DNA from: Clavaria fumosa
Lineage: Eukaryota > Basidiomycota > Agaricomycetes > Agaricales > Clavariaceae
Direction of reading: 5' to 3'
Assembly (NCBI GenBank): GCA_951802425.1
Contig: OX637803.1
Coordinates: 2,914,001 to 2,978,000, forward strand
DNA: 64,000 bases
Part shown: one piece after another, positions 42,621 through 55,120 of the stretch
Numbering within the stretch: position 1 is the stretch's first letter
Layout of the letters: each line of letters begins with the position of its first letter
Notes under the pieces: generated by a model
The model's input: the letters and a program-made list of their open reading frames with translations, nothing else
What the model was told of the DNA's origin: nothing
Database searches by the model: none
Made by a program: the position numbers and the translations under genes

Positions 42621-43244
42621 CTTTATTATAACCCTCCTTCACTGTTGCATAATGGACATTCTTGTTTACATTAGATCAACCATGATAAGTTATACCATGT
42701 TCAATTGCATTTGCAATGATGAGAATGTGGCCTTAATCTGTTGTACATTCTGTTGGTACAACAGTGACAACTGGAGTCCATCATTTCATCAGATGAGATG
42801 GAGCAATGAGCCTGAGGGCAGAGACACTGGAGTGAATGAAGGCTCCTGTCATTGGACAGGCAGTCAGACCTCTGAGTCAATCCTTGGCTGCCACATGTGT
42901 AGTCAGCACTTGACTACCTGCCTGACATCATATGAAAATGTGCCAGCAAGAGAGCATTGAACTTTCAGCAGTACCCTATGGTCCCCTTCTTGGAATGCTG
43001 TCACAGTCTTATCAGGTTAGTACACAAAGGTTAGTAGGAACAGAGAAGTAGAGTGGAGTCTGGTTGGAGTCAGTCTGAGACTGAAGAAGTGGAGTGATAA
43101 CTATAGATATCAGGACAGAATTGGACTGCAGCCTCAACATATGTGTTATGCTACTTACCAGATAGATGCAATGCCCAAGGCAAGGTCAGAAGTTAGAGCT
43201 GAAGCTCCAGAGTCCATCACAGTTGATCAGAGTTAGTTGGATAA
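42621..43244. other. Spacer without recognisable gene
   Basis: Only short open frames occur. Near 43000-43240 the sequence (GGTTAGTACACAAAGG ... GGAGTCTGGTTGGAGT) resembles decayed LTR-type DNA related to the LTR at 54164, but weakly. Confidence 0.35.
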
Positions 43245-43458
43245 TGTAAGACTCTCTATCCCTCGAAAGAATCGGACTCAATGGTATATTGAGTATGGTA
43301 GTTCTAATTAGAGGGATCTACCCTCTGTGTACAGTCGCCACACGGTATATATAGGTGAGTGGCCCTCTAGGGGCTGCTGATGTAAGCATAGCCAAAGCGG
43401 AGACTATTATAGTATATAGCTTATGTAATATAGGAACAGAAAAGGCCTATAGCCTTAC
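43245..43458 (-). repeat. LTR of an unidentified retroelement (copy 1)
   Basis: A 214-bp block starting TGTAAGAC and ending CCTTACA is repeated at 48839-49052 with the same length. It is followed by the pyrimidine stretch CCCTCCCCCTCC, the complement of a polypurine tract. The element therefore reads on the minus strand with this as its 3' LTR. Confidence 0.7.
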
Positions 43459-45215
43459 ACCCTCCCCCTCCAGAGAGGCCCCCACCAGAGGCAACACGCA
43501 GGAGGCGCAGGACGACGAGCAGGATCGTATAATAATTTACAAGAGGCGCATCCCCTTGGGCAGGGTTACCGCCATGTCACCAGGCGCAATCCCCTCCTGG
43601 GGCCTTCGCCTGGTGCTGACGGGTCCTACCTGGTGGTCTGCGCAACCTGCCCCCAGTTGGACAGCATGTCACGAGCGGCATGCCCTGGTGGGGGGTGCCC
43701 CAGGTGCCGCTGTCTCGTCCTGTGGGGTAGGCCTATTTTTTCAAGAGCTTGGACACTTAGTTTGAGCCCTGCTCATAGTTGCACGGCGGCTCGCCCTCAT
43801 TGTCACTCCAGTCAGGTGACGACACAACAGGCCTCTTCGCAGCCTTAGTGGCTGATGACTTAGCCACTTTCTTTTTTTGTTTTTGAGAGGGCCCTGCACC
43901 CTCTGTCTGGGATATTGTTAAACCCCCAATAGGTAGTCCTAGGGGGTTTCTAACGGTGGATGTGCTTCCACCATCTTCCAGGGGCACCTTGCCCCTCCGT
44001 TCGTCTTGCTCAACAGAAGATGGCATGGATGCACCCTGCGCCCTATGCACTCTAGCAGTGCATATGTCCAGGGAGGTACGGGAGGCTTCTCCCATTCACC
44101 CAGCGCTAGCTGGATATCATCGTCCAAGGGGACATTCCCCTTTCGCACGTACTCACGTGCCCATGTGAGTACAAATTCGTCCCAGAGCTCCATTTCCCCA
44201 ACAGAGACCCCAGCGTCTACAAATGCCTCAATCGTCTGCATGATGGTTGGCATTATCTTTGTGTTCCAGTGCCTGGAACGTCGTACAGGGAGCACTCTCC
44301 CTTTGATGGCCTGCACATATGCCCCCTTTGACACAAAGAGGGCTATAGCCATAGCTAGGAATGGGTGCCGCATTCGGGCCCGGGACAGTGCGCACGCCAT
44401 TATGGTGCGCCAGATGGCCACCTTGCATGCAAAGGACAGGGGTGAGTCCCCGTCTTTATCAATACCAAGGACAGCCACTCTGCCCATCCTTATGTCAGCA
44501 GCCCAGCAGCGCAGGTCTGACACTGCGCCTCTGTCACCTTTTGGATTCATAGGGGGAATTTCCCCCTTCTCCCCTACAAAGGAGAGCCACAGCTCCCCAG
44601 TCTCTACAAACTCCCTAATGGGAGGTGCAACCACTCTTGCCACTGTCAGCAGCAATGTCTGGTACGATGGATAGGAGGGTGCTCCCCCTCCTGCGACTTC
44701 CAAGGGTCCTGCCCTCAGGGATGGGTCGCCCATCCCTCCGCTCTCTCGCAACATCTGCCCCTGCAGATGGCATGCCACCCAGTCTGCCGATTTCTCGACG
44801 CCAGCAGGAACTCTCCAGTTCCTCAACAGCCAGTCCTCAACTGGCATGGCATAGGCAGCTTTCCTGCTGCTGCATTCTTCTGGGCCTCCTTAATGGCCCA
44901 TCGCATCTTCATTACAGCAGTCATATCGTAACTGCCATCAGGCGCTCCATGATGCGCCTGCTGGTTGAGGGCTATCACCTCCTCAACTGTCTTCAACTCA
45001 ACAACCCATGCATCGGGTTTGATGGACATCCCCGATAGCCAGGGATAGCCATCCGGAGCCCTGTCCAGGCGGGGAGCGTTAAAGGGATAACCCCTTGTCG
45101 GAGGCACAAGCACCATCTCCACAAATGTTCGTTTATGCCTCAATGAGGCATCAGGGTTCTGCTGGCTAATACCAGCAGGTGGAAGAGGGGGATACCCCTC
45201 CTCAATGTTCATCAA
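43459..45215 (-). mobile_element. Internal region of the unidentified LTR element
   Basis: Three overlapping minus-strand frames. 44823-45215 starts MMNIEEGYPPLPPAGI and holds DAWVVELKTVEEVIALN. 43939-44847 starts PVEDWLLRNWRVPAG and includes MPTIMQTIEAFVDAGVSVGE and LWDEFVLTWAREYVRKGN. 43757-44095 ends in an acidic tail, SPDWSDNEGEPPCNYEQGSN. The tail is conserved in the second copy at 49360-49414. I cannot assign it to Gag or any known family. The frame changes mean introns or decay. No reverse transcriptase is visible, so this is a fragment. Confidence 0.5.
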
Positions 45216-47985
45216 TTTTACTGTCTGGATATGAAAAATGGGTTGCAGCAGAGAGGAAAGAACATCACCAGAGGGTCCATAGGACTGTTAGGAAAATCCG
45301 AGCTGCTCACACTGAGGCTGTGAGTAAAAGGGAGAGGCTGCCTGCCTTACCAAGGGATCTCTCGAAGGTAACTTTGCTTTATTTCTATATTACTAAATCT
45401 TACTTGAGCTTTACAGTCTGTAAAAGTCTGGTTTAAAAATAGGCAGGCGAAAGGGAGACCCTCTGGCATGCAAATCAAGGCCCCACTGCATGAAGAAAAT
45501 GTTGGGGAGGAGAGGGATAAATCTGTCTGGGGGAAAAGATGGAACAAAAGAACAGTGCTAGGGCATCTGTACAAGGATCGAGTAGAGGAACAAGTTGGAA
45601 ATCTGGTTGCGGAGGGGGTGTCTCCATTCAAAGCCTACCAGCAGGCACTGATGGCAGTTTGGGAGAGCCTTACTGAGAGGGAACAGAAGAGCTGTAGTGA
45701 GCAAGCAGAGGCCTGGAATTCAGGCCCATGGCCTAGGGATTTGCAAATTTCATAAGTCGTTGTCAGTTAAAAGCAGTTATTGATCTGATTTTTATTAGTG
45801 GAGCAAACAAAAAATTGCACAAGGTTATAAATGGATTCCTTGATGACCTGCAGAACAAAATGGGAGTGCAGCTTCTAGTCCTCAGCTCATTCATCAATGA
45901 GCAAGGTGAAGCAGTCTGTTTGAAGTGTGCCTTCATGTTTGCATGGTTTGAGTTGTCTTTTGACTTAATCTGGTAGATTCGAGACAAATGATAGGATTAG
46001 GAAGTTTACGAATGAGTACAAAGATTGGAAATCTGGGGAAATCTGGGAGAACTGGTGCCGATATGGAGCATCATTTGCAGAAGGTAAGATTGATCATAAT
46101 TTATATATTGTTACTGGATATATCTGTGACCACAGGTGATGAGGATGATGGTGAGGATCCCAATAGCAAATGAGCAGTTCTTGGCTATGATGTGGATGAT
46201 GAATACCCACAACTGCCTGAAAGGCCAATAGACACACCTCTTTCCAGCTTGAAGAAACTTCTTCATCACTTTGTCAAAGCTGTCCATTGTGAGTTTTAAT
46301 TCAAAATAGACAGCATTGGTCTAATTTTATTATGAAGGGCTCCAAGTGGGGACATCTTCTGTCCCTTGGATGAAATTGGCTGCCAGCCTGGAGGAATACA
46401 TCCAAAAGGGCATTCCTACAAAGGGTCATCTCAGAGAACCATCATACATGACAAGGGCAAATGTTGAAGCTATCTACAACTTCTGGTACTGCCTGCAGGA
46501 CAAGGAAGAGATCCCTCTTCAATTTTTTAGGCACAAGAAGCACGGTGCCACAAATGAGAGGGGAAAGTCTACAGATAGCTGGGTGTCTCCTGGTAGTGAT
46601 GAAAGTGAGTTGGGGGACAAGACCAAGGATAAGCCCAGGGATGAGACTGAGGATGAGACCAAGGATGGGACCAAGGATGAGACTGAGGATGGGACCAAGG
46701 ATGAGACCAAGACTGAGGATGAGACCAAGGATGGGAAGGACAGAGAGGATGAGCCTGAGACAAAGGTGAAAGGGAAAGGAAAGGTGTTGAAGGAGCCAAA
46801 AATGCCAGTTATGGGGGAACCTATCTGTCCCACATCGCCCGCTGCTGCCAGCAATCGGACAGAGTATCTGGTGGCACTCTCTAACTATCCTGGGTATGTC
46901 AAGGCCCTCAAGCTTTTAGCCCATGCGGTAATTATCCATCTTTTCGAACAAGCCAAATGCTGATTATTTCATAAAGCCTAAAGACACCTCGAAACGAATT
47001 GTTCCAGTCTCTTGGGCTAGATGGGACTACCCTTCGATGCTCCTCCCCAGGAACTTCTTCCTCCAGAACTGTGACGACCCTGACAACCTTTACCATTTTG
47101 CAAAATGGTTGCAAGAAGCTTCTTGGGCAGGGGATCATCCTGAAAAAATCACAACATTCCCCTATATTGAAACTGTTCTCCTTGGGCTTGGACTGACTCT
47201 GAAGAATCTCGATTTTGCATTGTTTACAGAGCCAGATTTGTTTCCAGAAGACACACCATCTTTTGTTCATGAGCCCACCCTTGATGCATGGAATATAATA
47301 ACATGTGCTGCTGATCAACTAGGGGCTGTTGTTGATAGGTGAGCTTTATACTCTCCCTTTCAAAGTCAAACCTCTCATGACAATCCAACAGACTTGAGGT
47401 GTCTCAAGTCACTAAGGCAAAGCCAGTTGCAATGCGAGTCAAGAGTGCATTTAAGATCAGTCTTCTGCCTGCTGCCTTGCAGAAATTGGCAGATGATCTT
47501 GGCCTTGGCTTGGAAGATTGTGACTGGCTTGGTCCTGAATGGAAGAGCCTTTGTGAGGCATATATTTCAGCTGAAGCATCACTTGCTAAAGCTGGAGGTG
47601 GGCTGTTGGCTTTGGAGGACCGAGTGGCAGCAGTCCCTCATTCAATTGTGCAGTGGAGCAATACCTGAGTGGTGAAAGATTTTCAGGTGATTGGATTTGT
47701 GGGTATTGGTGAGGAAATGATGGGTTGGTGGAGAAATCTTCTCCCTGATGGCCAGCGCTTGGATGCCAATACCTTGGTCAAGACTGACTGGTGTCGTAGT
47801 GGACTGTCAGGGATTGCCCTGATTATGGTGGGTATGAAGCAGTGGGGCTATTGTGCAGCCAAAGGTCAGGAAACCATCTGGAAGGACATGTTGGGGGAGA
47901 TTTTGAAGGTGTTTCAGATCATCCCCTCAGCTGACATACTGTTTGTGATTTTTCTTTGGTATGATGGTTATGTGCTGATAGCATG
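45206..47985 (+). pseudogene. Basidiomycete-specific hypothetical gene, multi-exon, decayed
   Basis: Exonic blocks in order: 45206-45367 (YEKWVAAERKEHHQRVHRTV); 45437-45750 (TVLGHLYKDRVEEQVGNLVA); about 46000-46085; 46346-46960 (NVEAIYNFWYCLQDKEEIP, then an acidic DETKDETEDGTK repeat); 46975-47340 (SWARWDYPSMLLPRNFFLQN, TLDAWNIITCAADQLGAVVD); and 47391-47985 (QKLADDLGLGLEDCDWLGPE, MMGWWRNLLPDGQ). The order and style match a family I recall as common and repeated in Agaricomycetes, with no known function. An in-frame TGA at 47666-47668 and stops between early blocks indicate decay. Exon limits are approximate. Confidence 0.5.
46600..46750 (+). repeat. Coding acidic repeat (GATGAGAC-CAAGGATGGG units)
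   Basis: A 12-15 bp unit encoding DETKDGT-type repeats occurs about ten times inside the preceding gene. Confidence 0.75.
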
Positions 47986-48129
47986 AGCATAGAGCCAGAC
48001 CAAAGCGGGTTCATAATCAGACTGGAGATGGGGAGGATGGACAACCTACAGCAAAAAAGGCAAACATCAATGGGTAGTAGACTCATATATATTCTGAATG
48101 TGCTAGATCTATATGCTAGGTTTACTTTT

Positions 48130-48838
48130 TGAATATATTTTCTGAATATGCTGGATCTATTGAGGTGGCCACAAAAGCATCTGGTAGGAATCCACCAGAT
48201 GTGTTGAGATGGCTTGTGGACTCTTCAATTCAGAGTTGCTGGATCTATTGGGGTGGCCTTAAAAATATCCATTTGGAATCTGCCAGACCTGTTGAGATGG
48301 CTAGTGAATATTCAGATTGATGCCACCAGGTCTATTGAGGTGGCCATAAAAATATCCCTCACACATCTGCTGGTAAGGTCAAGATGGCTACTAAAGTATT
48401 CCATTCATGCCTCCGGCTATCCATTCTCCTTGGGAACATCCTGATCAGATGTAATAGTCACTAGATTATTCATTTGGCATCTGCCAGATCTGTAGTAATG
48501 GGTAGGAGAATATTCAGTTGGCATCCACTGGATCTGTAGTAATGGCTAGGAGAATATCCATTTGACATCTGCTGGATCTGTAGTAATGGCTAGGAGAATA
48601 TTCAGTTGGCATCTGCCAGATCTGTGGTAATGGGTAGGAGAATATTCAGTTGGCATCCGCCAGATCTGTGGTAATGGCTAGGAGAATATTCAGTTGGCAT
48701 CCACTGGATCTGTAGTAATGGCTAAGAGAATATCCATTTGACATCTGCTGGATTTGTAGTAATGGCTAGGAGATTATTCAGTTGGCATCCGCCTGATCTG
48801 TGGTAATGGCTAGGAGAATATCCATTTGACATCCACTG
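48130..48838 (+). repeat. Two families of tandem repeats (about 58 bp and about 44 bp)
   Basis: 48140-48420 has units with GGATCTATTGAGGTGGCC and AAAAATATCC. 48450-48835 has about nine copies of a 44-bp unit (GGATCTGTAGTAATGGCTAG, then GAGAATAT, CAGTTGGCATC). No gene. Confidence 0.75.
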
Positions 48839-49414
48839 TGTAATGCTTTCTATCCCTCAAAAGAACCAGACTCAATGGTATATTGAGTGTAGTAGTTCTA
48901 TATAGAGGGATCTACCCTCTCTGTACAGTCGCGACACTATATATATAGGTGAGCGGCCCTCTAGGGGCCGCTGATGTAAGCATAGCCTAAGCGGCTATGC
49001 TAATAGACTATTATGGTATGTAGATTAAATAGAAAAGGCCTATAGCCTTACACCCTCCCCCTCCGGAGAGGCCCCAACCAGAGGCAATGCGCGGGCAGCG
49101 CGGGACAACGAGCAGGATCATAGGGTAATGTTACAAGGGGCGCATCCCCTTGGGCAGGGTTACTGCCATGTCACCGGGCGCGATCCCCTCCTGGGGCCTT
49201 CGCCTGGTGCTGACAGGTCCTACCCGGTGGTCTACGCGACCTGCCCCCAGTTGGACAGCGTGTCACAAGTGGCACACCCTGGTGGGGGGTGCCCCAAGTG
49301 CTGCTGTCTCGTCCTGCGGGGTAGGCATATTTTTTTAAAGAGCTCAGATGCTTAGTCCGAGCCCTGCTCGTAGTCGCACGGCAGCTCGCCCTCGTCGTCA
49401 CTCCAGTCAGGTGA
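48839..49414 (-). mobile_element. Unidentified LTR element, copy 2, interrupted by a Gypsy
   Basis: The LTR (48839-49052) and the first about 360 bp of internal sequence align with 43245-43815. The alignment ends at ACTCCAGTCAGGTGA, where the Gypsy LTR starts. In copy 1 the same site continues CGACACAAC, which gives the uninterrupted target. Confidence 0.75.
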
Positions 49415-49704
49415 TATCAGACTGGGTCTCACACAACTTAAGCATAAGGTCATGACGACAATACTAAGATAAGGGGAAAAGAGTACAAAAAAGGAAAAGC
49501 GAAAGTACTTATAGCGAACGCTTCGGCACTTGCTGGTGTTCCCACGCTCGGACCCTCGGATCACGTGATGCGCCCCGGCCCAGGTCATGTGATCTTACAT
49601 GATTACATAATCCGACCCAGCCACAGGTCATGTGACCTTCCAACAACCCTCCCCAGTTTCTCCACAACTGCACTTTGGGATGGCTTACATAAGCGATCCT
49701 AACA
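49415..49704 (-). repeat. 3' LTR of Gypsy 1
   Basis: 290 bp from TATCAGACTGGG to CCTAACA, homologous to the solo LTR at 40026-40321. The likely left target-duplication half is GGTGA. Confidence 0.85.
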
Positions 49705-49715
49705 TCACCCCCCTC

Positions 49716-52700
49716 TTAAGGCTGGGCATCCCGACCAGCTAGCTTGGCCTTGTCAGGGTGAGCAAGGAAGAAGTCCCAGAGAAGCAGTGCCACATTGGTG
49801 AGGTTCCATCGTGGCTCCCAAGTGTTCTCCTCTACAGGGTATCCCAACCACTTCACCAGGTATCTCACTCCATGCCCCACCTTCTTAACATCAAGGATCG
49901 CCTCCACATCATACTCCAGGTGGTCATCATCAATCGTAGGGGGTGGAGGGGGAGGCAGGTTCTGAGAAGGGAAGGAAGGGGGGTGGTATGGTGTCAACAG
50001 CAACTCATTGAAGACCCGATGGATGCGCCAGGCCTGAGGGAGCTTGAGGCGATACCCAGCAGGTCCCACCTTCTCCCCAACTGCAAAGGGGCCTGCTCTC
50101 TTGTTGTCAAGCTTTTTACAGGGCCGGTCCATCTTCAAGTTTCTAGTATCCAGCCAGACCAGATCTCCCTCAGAGTACTCCCAACTTGGGCGTTTCCCCT
50201 TATCATAGCTCTTCTTCATCGCTGCCACTGCTTTCTCCATTGCCTCCTTGGCTGCTCTTTGGGACTCCGTGAGCTTAGCCATCCACTTGTCCGCCGCCGG
50301 GTTCACCTCAGAAGGTGGCCGGAGCCCCCCATTCCATGGGTGTCATCCATAATCGAGGAAGAAAGGTGTCTGTCCTGTCGCTGAGTGCTCACAATTATTA
50401 AGAGCAAACTCTGCAGTGGACAACCATTCAGCCCAGTCATCCTGGAGATGGTCCATGTAAGCCTGGAGATAGATCTCCATCTCCTGGTTGGCCTGTTCCA
50501 TCTGTCCATCAGTCTGCGGATGAAAGGCAGTACTTGGATTTGCCTTTACCCGGATCATGGAGTAGAACTCCTTCATGAAGCGGGACACGAACTGGGACCC
50601 CCAGTCACTCACAACCTTGTGAGGGACTCCATGGTCACGAAACACTCGATCCTGGAGGAGACGCGCTGCTCCAAGTCCTGTGAGGTCGAGCCCGATCGCT
50701 TCGAGCAGTGTCTGTTTCATGAATTTGTCGACAATAACAAGGATGGCATTATGTCCACGGGAGAGGGGGAGGGGACTGACTATGTCCCATGAGATCACTG
50801 ACCAGGGACCATCGGGCACCAGATGGGGGTGCAGTGGGGCAGCATGCTTGGTACGGTCGGGCTTCGTCCGCTGGCATGTCTCACACCCCTGGGCATACTG
50901 ATCCGCATCTTTTACCATGTCCGGCCACCAATAACCCTTCACTAGTGCTGCTCTCAACTTCCGGGGCCCAGGGTGTCCAGCAGCAGGGAGGTCATGCTCA
51001 AACTCAAGAATGGCCTCACAAGCTCCTAGGGGGACCCAAGTGACTATCCCCTTTCGCCAGAGTCCAGCATGATCTCGTGTCCACTCATCATCAAGCTCCT
51101 CCAGCTTCTGTATGTGTACCGCGCTATTTTTCTGGAGTAGCGTCTCCATTTCCGATGTGAATGACACACGGACTTCCGTTTCTGGGAAAACCTGCACCGG
51201 TGCATCCTCCTCCACCATCTCTCCATAGTCTGGTCTCCAGGAGAGTGCATCTGCCTTTGTATTCGACTTGCCAGTGCAATACTTTATCTCAAAGTCAAAG
51301 CACTGGAGCTCTCCAACCCAACGAACCTGCCTCGGCTTCAACTTCTGGGGCTTCCAGAAGTACTGGAGGTTTGCATGGTCTGTCCAGATCTCAATCGTCT
51401 CCTCTGCTCCAATGAGGTATGCTTGCCACTCGCGAAGTGCCCAGATCACAGCCAAGAACTCCTTGTCATACACATTGTAGTTCTTCTCAGCTGCAGTGAG
51501 GGCCTTGGAGATATAGTCAACAACTCTCCAGGTTCCATCTGTCTGCTGCTGCGAGAGCACTCCACCAGTTGCCAGGTTGCTTGCATCTGTCTCTACCTTC
51601 CATCTCCCTTTGTCCTGAGGCAGAGCCAAGATTGGGGCCGATACGAGTGCCTGGCAGAGATCTCGGAAGGCTGCTTCCTCCTCCTCCTCCCATTTCCATG
51701 GAACATTCCCAGTCAGCCAGAAGAGTGGCTTTGCCTGGGCAGAAAGATTCAGGATGTGCTGGCGGAGGTAGTTCAGCATCCCATTGAACCTCTGGACATC
51801 CTTCACATTCTTAGGACGTGGCCAATCTCAGACTGCCGCACCCTTGGCCGGATCATGCTCTAGTCTGTTGTGGGAGATCTTCATCCCCAGGAAGATGATC
51901 TCACTCTTCTCAAACTCGCATTTACTGAGTTGAGACACAGCCCATTCTCTCCAAACTTCCTCAAGACCCGATCCATCCAGTACCGGTGTGTAGCCAAGTC
52001 CTCTGCAAACACAATGACATCATCCACATAGGCCCTCACATGTCCTCCTGCAATCTCCTCCCTCAACACATGATTCATGAAGCATTGGAAGGTAGCAGGG
52101 GCATTCTGCAGTCCAAACCACATGACAGCTGGTTCGAAGAGTCCACGGGGTGTCAGGAAGGCGCAGCGGTGCTGGTGCTCGGGCCAGACCTGCATAGATG
52201 GGAAACCTCCCTTTGCATCAATCTTAGAGTAGATCGACACTCCTTTAAGCACATCCACTGTGTCTCAGATGCGGGGGAGGGGGTACTTGTCCTTGATCAG
52301 GTGTGCATTCAGCCTCAAGTAGTCAATGATTGGCCGCAGTTTGTCCTTCTCATGTTTGAAGAAGAAGGGGCTGGCATACAGGGATTTTGAGGGCCGGATT
52401 CGTCCAGAAGCAAGCTGCTCATCCACCCAACAGTTCATCTCCACCATCTCCTGCCATGTCAAAGAATACAGCTTGGAGGAGAGGTGCTCAGGGTCCTTTT
52501 TGAACTCAATCTTAATATTGAAGTCTGGTCGGGAGCGGGGAAGTTCATCCCACTTCGCTTCACTAAGCACCAAAGGGTAGCGGCTGGGCCAATCGGGGGT
52601 AGGGCCAGAGTTGGGAAAACAGGTGTCCAGAATACTCGTGGATGCGAGGGTACTCGTTTTCAGGGGTGCAGAGGCTCGAGGGGATGGGGAACACTGTGGG

Positions 52701-53050
52701 GGGCAGCAGGTAAGGCTCAGCTCTGCCTTCTGCCAGTCGATATCCGGGTTATGCCGCTTGAGCCAGTCATGCCCAAGGATGACCTTGTGGGACTGGGTCT
52801 TTCCCAGCAGAAAGTGGATCTGCTCCTGGTGGTCACCAACTCTCACCAGCACCTCTATCCCATACCGGACCTTTCCATTCCTGTTCTGTGTCCCATCCAC
52901 ATTATACATGGTGATTGGGTTCAGCAGGAGAGATGGCTCCAGTCCCACTCCTTTCGCCCACTCCAAATCCATGAAGCAGTTGGTGCACCCTGAGTTGACA
53001 AGGGCTTTCATTGTGGTCCCTTTGCCAGTGCTGAAAGCCTCCAAGTGCAC
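49716..53050 (-). pseudogene. Gypsy 1 Pol (protease-RT-RNase H-integrase-chromodomain), multiply broken
   Basis: Blocks in order: protease-like (KALVNSGCTNCFMDLEWAKG; the usual catalytic DSG reads NSG); RT (KLRPIIDYLRLNAHL, FGLQNAPATFQCFM, YVDDVIVFAEDL); RNase H (VETDASNLATGGVL, KEFLAVIWALREWQAYL). Then the integrase zinc finger and core (CETCQRTKPDRTKH, VISWDIVSPLPLS, DWGSQFVSRFMKEF, FHPQTDGQMEQANQ). The C-terminal chromodomain is EYDVEAILDVKKVGHGVRYL, then VKWLGYP and ENTWEP. Lesions: TGA at 52262-52264 (after PLPRI), a frameshift near 51920, and TGA after FFLDYG near 50340. Inactive as it stands. Confidence 0.85.
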
Positions 53051-53065
53051 CTGGATGGCTAGCTC

Positions 53066-54163
53066 TCATGGCACATGTTTCTGCACTTCTGGCTGCACTC
53101 TGGTTAGGCGCTCTGCCAGTCTCACTTCCTCCTTCACCTCAGCCCCAATTCGGGTATGTCTCCACTGCAAGATAGTATATCGGGGTATACTTGCAGCAGG
53201 CACAGGGACGGAAAGGGAGCTGGCACACTTCTTCTCCCCAGTGGGAGTCCTCCTCTGTCTCTCACACAGCTCTATGCAGGCTCGGAGCTGTGCAATCTCT
53301 TTCTCATATCCCTCCGCCATTTGGGGGGCACATGGTGCTGCCCAGGTTTGGGCCCTTGGGACCTGCAGACGCGTATCAGGCAGGGGGCAGAAACGGACAG
53401 CATGGCCAGTCTGGTGGCATCAGAAACAACATCTCTCATCAGCAGGGGCCCATCCTTGGGCCATGGCCACATCTGGAGTACACAGCAGAGGGGTCACAAG
53501 AGGTCGCGAAATGGTCACGGCAGGTCGCAGTAGGGTCGTGGTGGGTCACGTGGGGGTCACAGTGGGTCACGGTGTCCGTTCCGTGAGTATCCCATCCAGT
53601 TGCCTTTGCTGGGCATCAAGCCTCTCAGCCAGCACCTTCCATTCTCCATATGTCTCTGGCATCGGGGAGACACCATAGATTCTCTCCACCAACCTCCTAC
53701 TCAGGTTCAACTCCAGCCAATGGACTAGGATTCCTGAGTCCTTCTCTGCACTCAACTTCGCCTGTCAGAACAGCATCTCGAATTTCGCAAAGAACTCTGG
53801 TGCTGTCATGGCACCCTGTTTAAGCCCTGCAACATCGGCAAGGGCAGTCGCATGGTCATTCGGGTCATTGAATGTGCGCTTCATCTCCTCCACAAACTCT
53901 GCCCAGGTTCCGGCCTCGCCACTACCCAGGATCTCTTCCGCCTTCATATTCGCCCACTCTGCAGCAAATCCTTCTCCAGTAATTTTTCTCAGAGCAAAAA
54001 GGACCTTCACCAGGTCCACAGCATAGACAGTCGGGTTCGCCATAAACAGGAGGCGAAGGGATCGGAGGAACGTACGGAAGTTCCTTTTCTGCCCATCAAA
54101 GGGGGCAACAGATAGGTCAAGCCTCATAGGTTGGGCTACAGGCAGGGCAACATGGTCTGCCAT
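53066..54163 (-). pseudogene. Gypsy 1 Gag, broken
   Basis: ATG at 54163 opens MADHVALPVAQPMRLDLSVA, then FDGQKRNFRTFLRSLRLLFM and EWANMKAEEILG, typical of retroelement Gag. An in-frame TGA lies at 53765-53767; the same frame continues to 53567. A CCHC knuckle is readable near 53390-53435 as CCF-stop-CHQTGHAVRFC, so a second TGA hits the knuckle. A basic tail (to PEVQKHVP) ends at 53066 in another frame. Confidence 0.7.
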
Positions 54164-54888
54164 TGTCACGGTCCTAACAAGGTTAGCGGCAAAGGGGTTG
54201 GCGGAGTGGAGCGGAGATATTCTATCGGAGTCCGGTCGGAGTCCGATATCAGAGAAACGGAGAAGTAAACAAGAGGAAGAGAGACTTATGGGACTGCGGC
54301 CTCAATGTATGTGTTGTGCCACCGCATATATACGTGTCCCTATTTATCAAACAAGAACAATACCTAAGGGAGGATCAGAACACAAGTCAAAACTCCGAAG
54401 TTGATCGGAGTCTGTCGGAATTGGTCGGAGTTGGTCAGATGACGTGGAGAACGTCGAGGACGATGAGGACGAAAGCTCAGAGATGTTTTTAGGATCAAGA
54501 GACGTTAATATTCAAACTAAGGAGCAGGGAGATACAGGTGGAAACTTATACTGCAAGGACAGAGTATAGGAGTAATGTGAAACAATGTACATATCAAATT
54601 ACTAGGAGAGTTTCACCACATGTGCCTGTGCAATTTTCATGGAACAAAGAAACAACAACAAAAGTGACTCCCATGGGTCAAGGGTATCCTCTCAATAGTA
54701 AACAGAATGAGGGGATGGAGGGAGAAGGTTCTAGAACAAAGTCTGAATGGTCCGAAGGTCGGTGGAGTAAAGTCTGATGAAGATGTGGAGCGGGGCGTAT
54801 GGAGTTACGGCGGAGCGGATCGGAGTTGGTGCGGAGCTCGGAGTCCAGGGCAGGGATAGTGCTTATGCAAGCGGATGGGGTCGTAACA
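54164..54888 (-). repeat. 3' LTR of Gypsy 2
   Basis: 725 bp, TGTCAC...GTAACA. It matches 63285-64000 with a few differences, mostly C/T or G/A transitions plus a small indel near 54795. Confidence 0.88.
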
Positions 54889-55120
54889 GTATCCCCCTCT
54901 TAGGGTCGAACCCCTGAGACCCTGTGGCCAAAGTCCACGTGAACATGTGGCTCCCATATCAAGTTAGCACCGGAGTTTCGCGGTGCTTTGATCAGAGTCC
55001 AATTTTTTTTTTGGGGGTTAAAACGATTGTGTGCGTCGCACTCCGCTTTTCTCTTCCTTAACTCATCACTCCCACCACTCGCCCCTAACATGGGCAATTC
55101 CTTTCAAAAAAAAACTTATC
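54889..55120. other. Polypurine-tract side of Gypsy 2 and 5' region of the antisense ORF
   Basis: Starts with the polypurine complement. A T-rich then G run (ATTTTTTTTTTGGGGG near 55003) and a pyrimidine-rich stretch precede the plus-strand ATG at 55121, so it could act as the antisense gene's promoter (inference). Confidence 0.4.

Larger units (their letters stand above)
49415..54163 (-). mobile_element. Gypsy chromovirus 1, degraded, minus orientation
   Basis: The 3' LTR is 49415-49704, followed by the polypurine complement CACCCCCCTCTTAAGG. The internal region encodes Gag, protease, reverse transcriptase, RNase H, integrase and chromodomain. The 5' LTR is not in view, because the LTR of a second element begins at the base after the Gag start codon. 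Confidence 0.85.
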
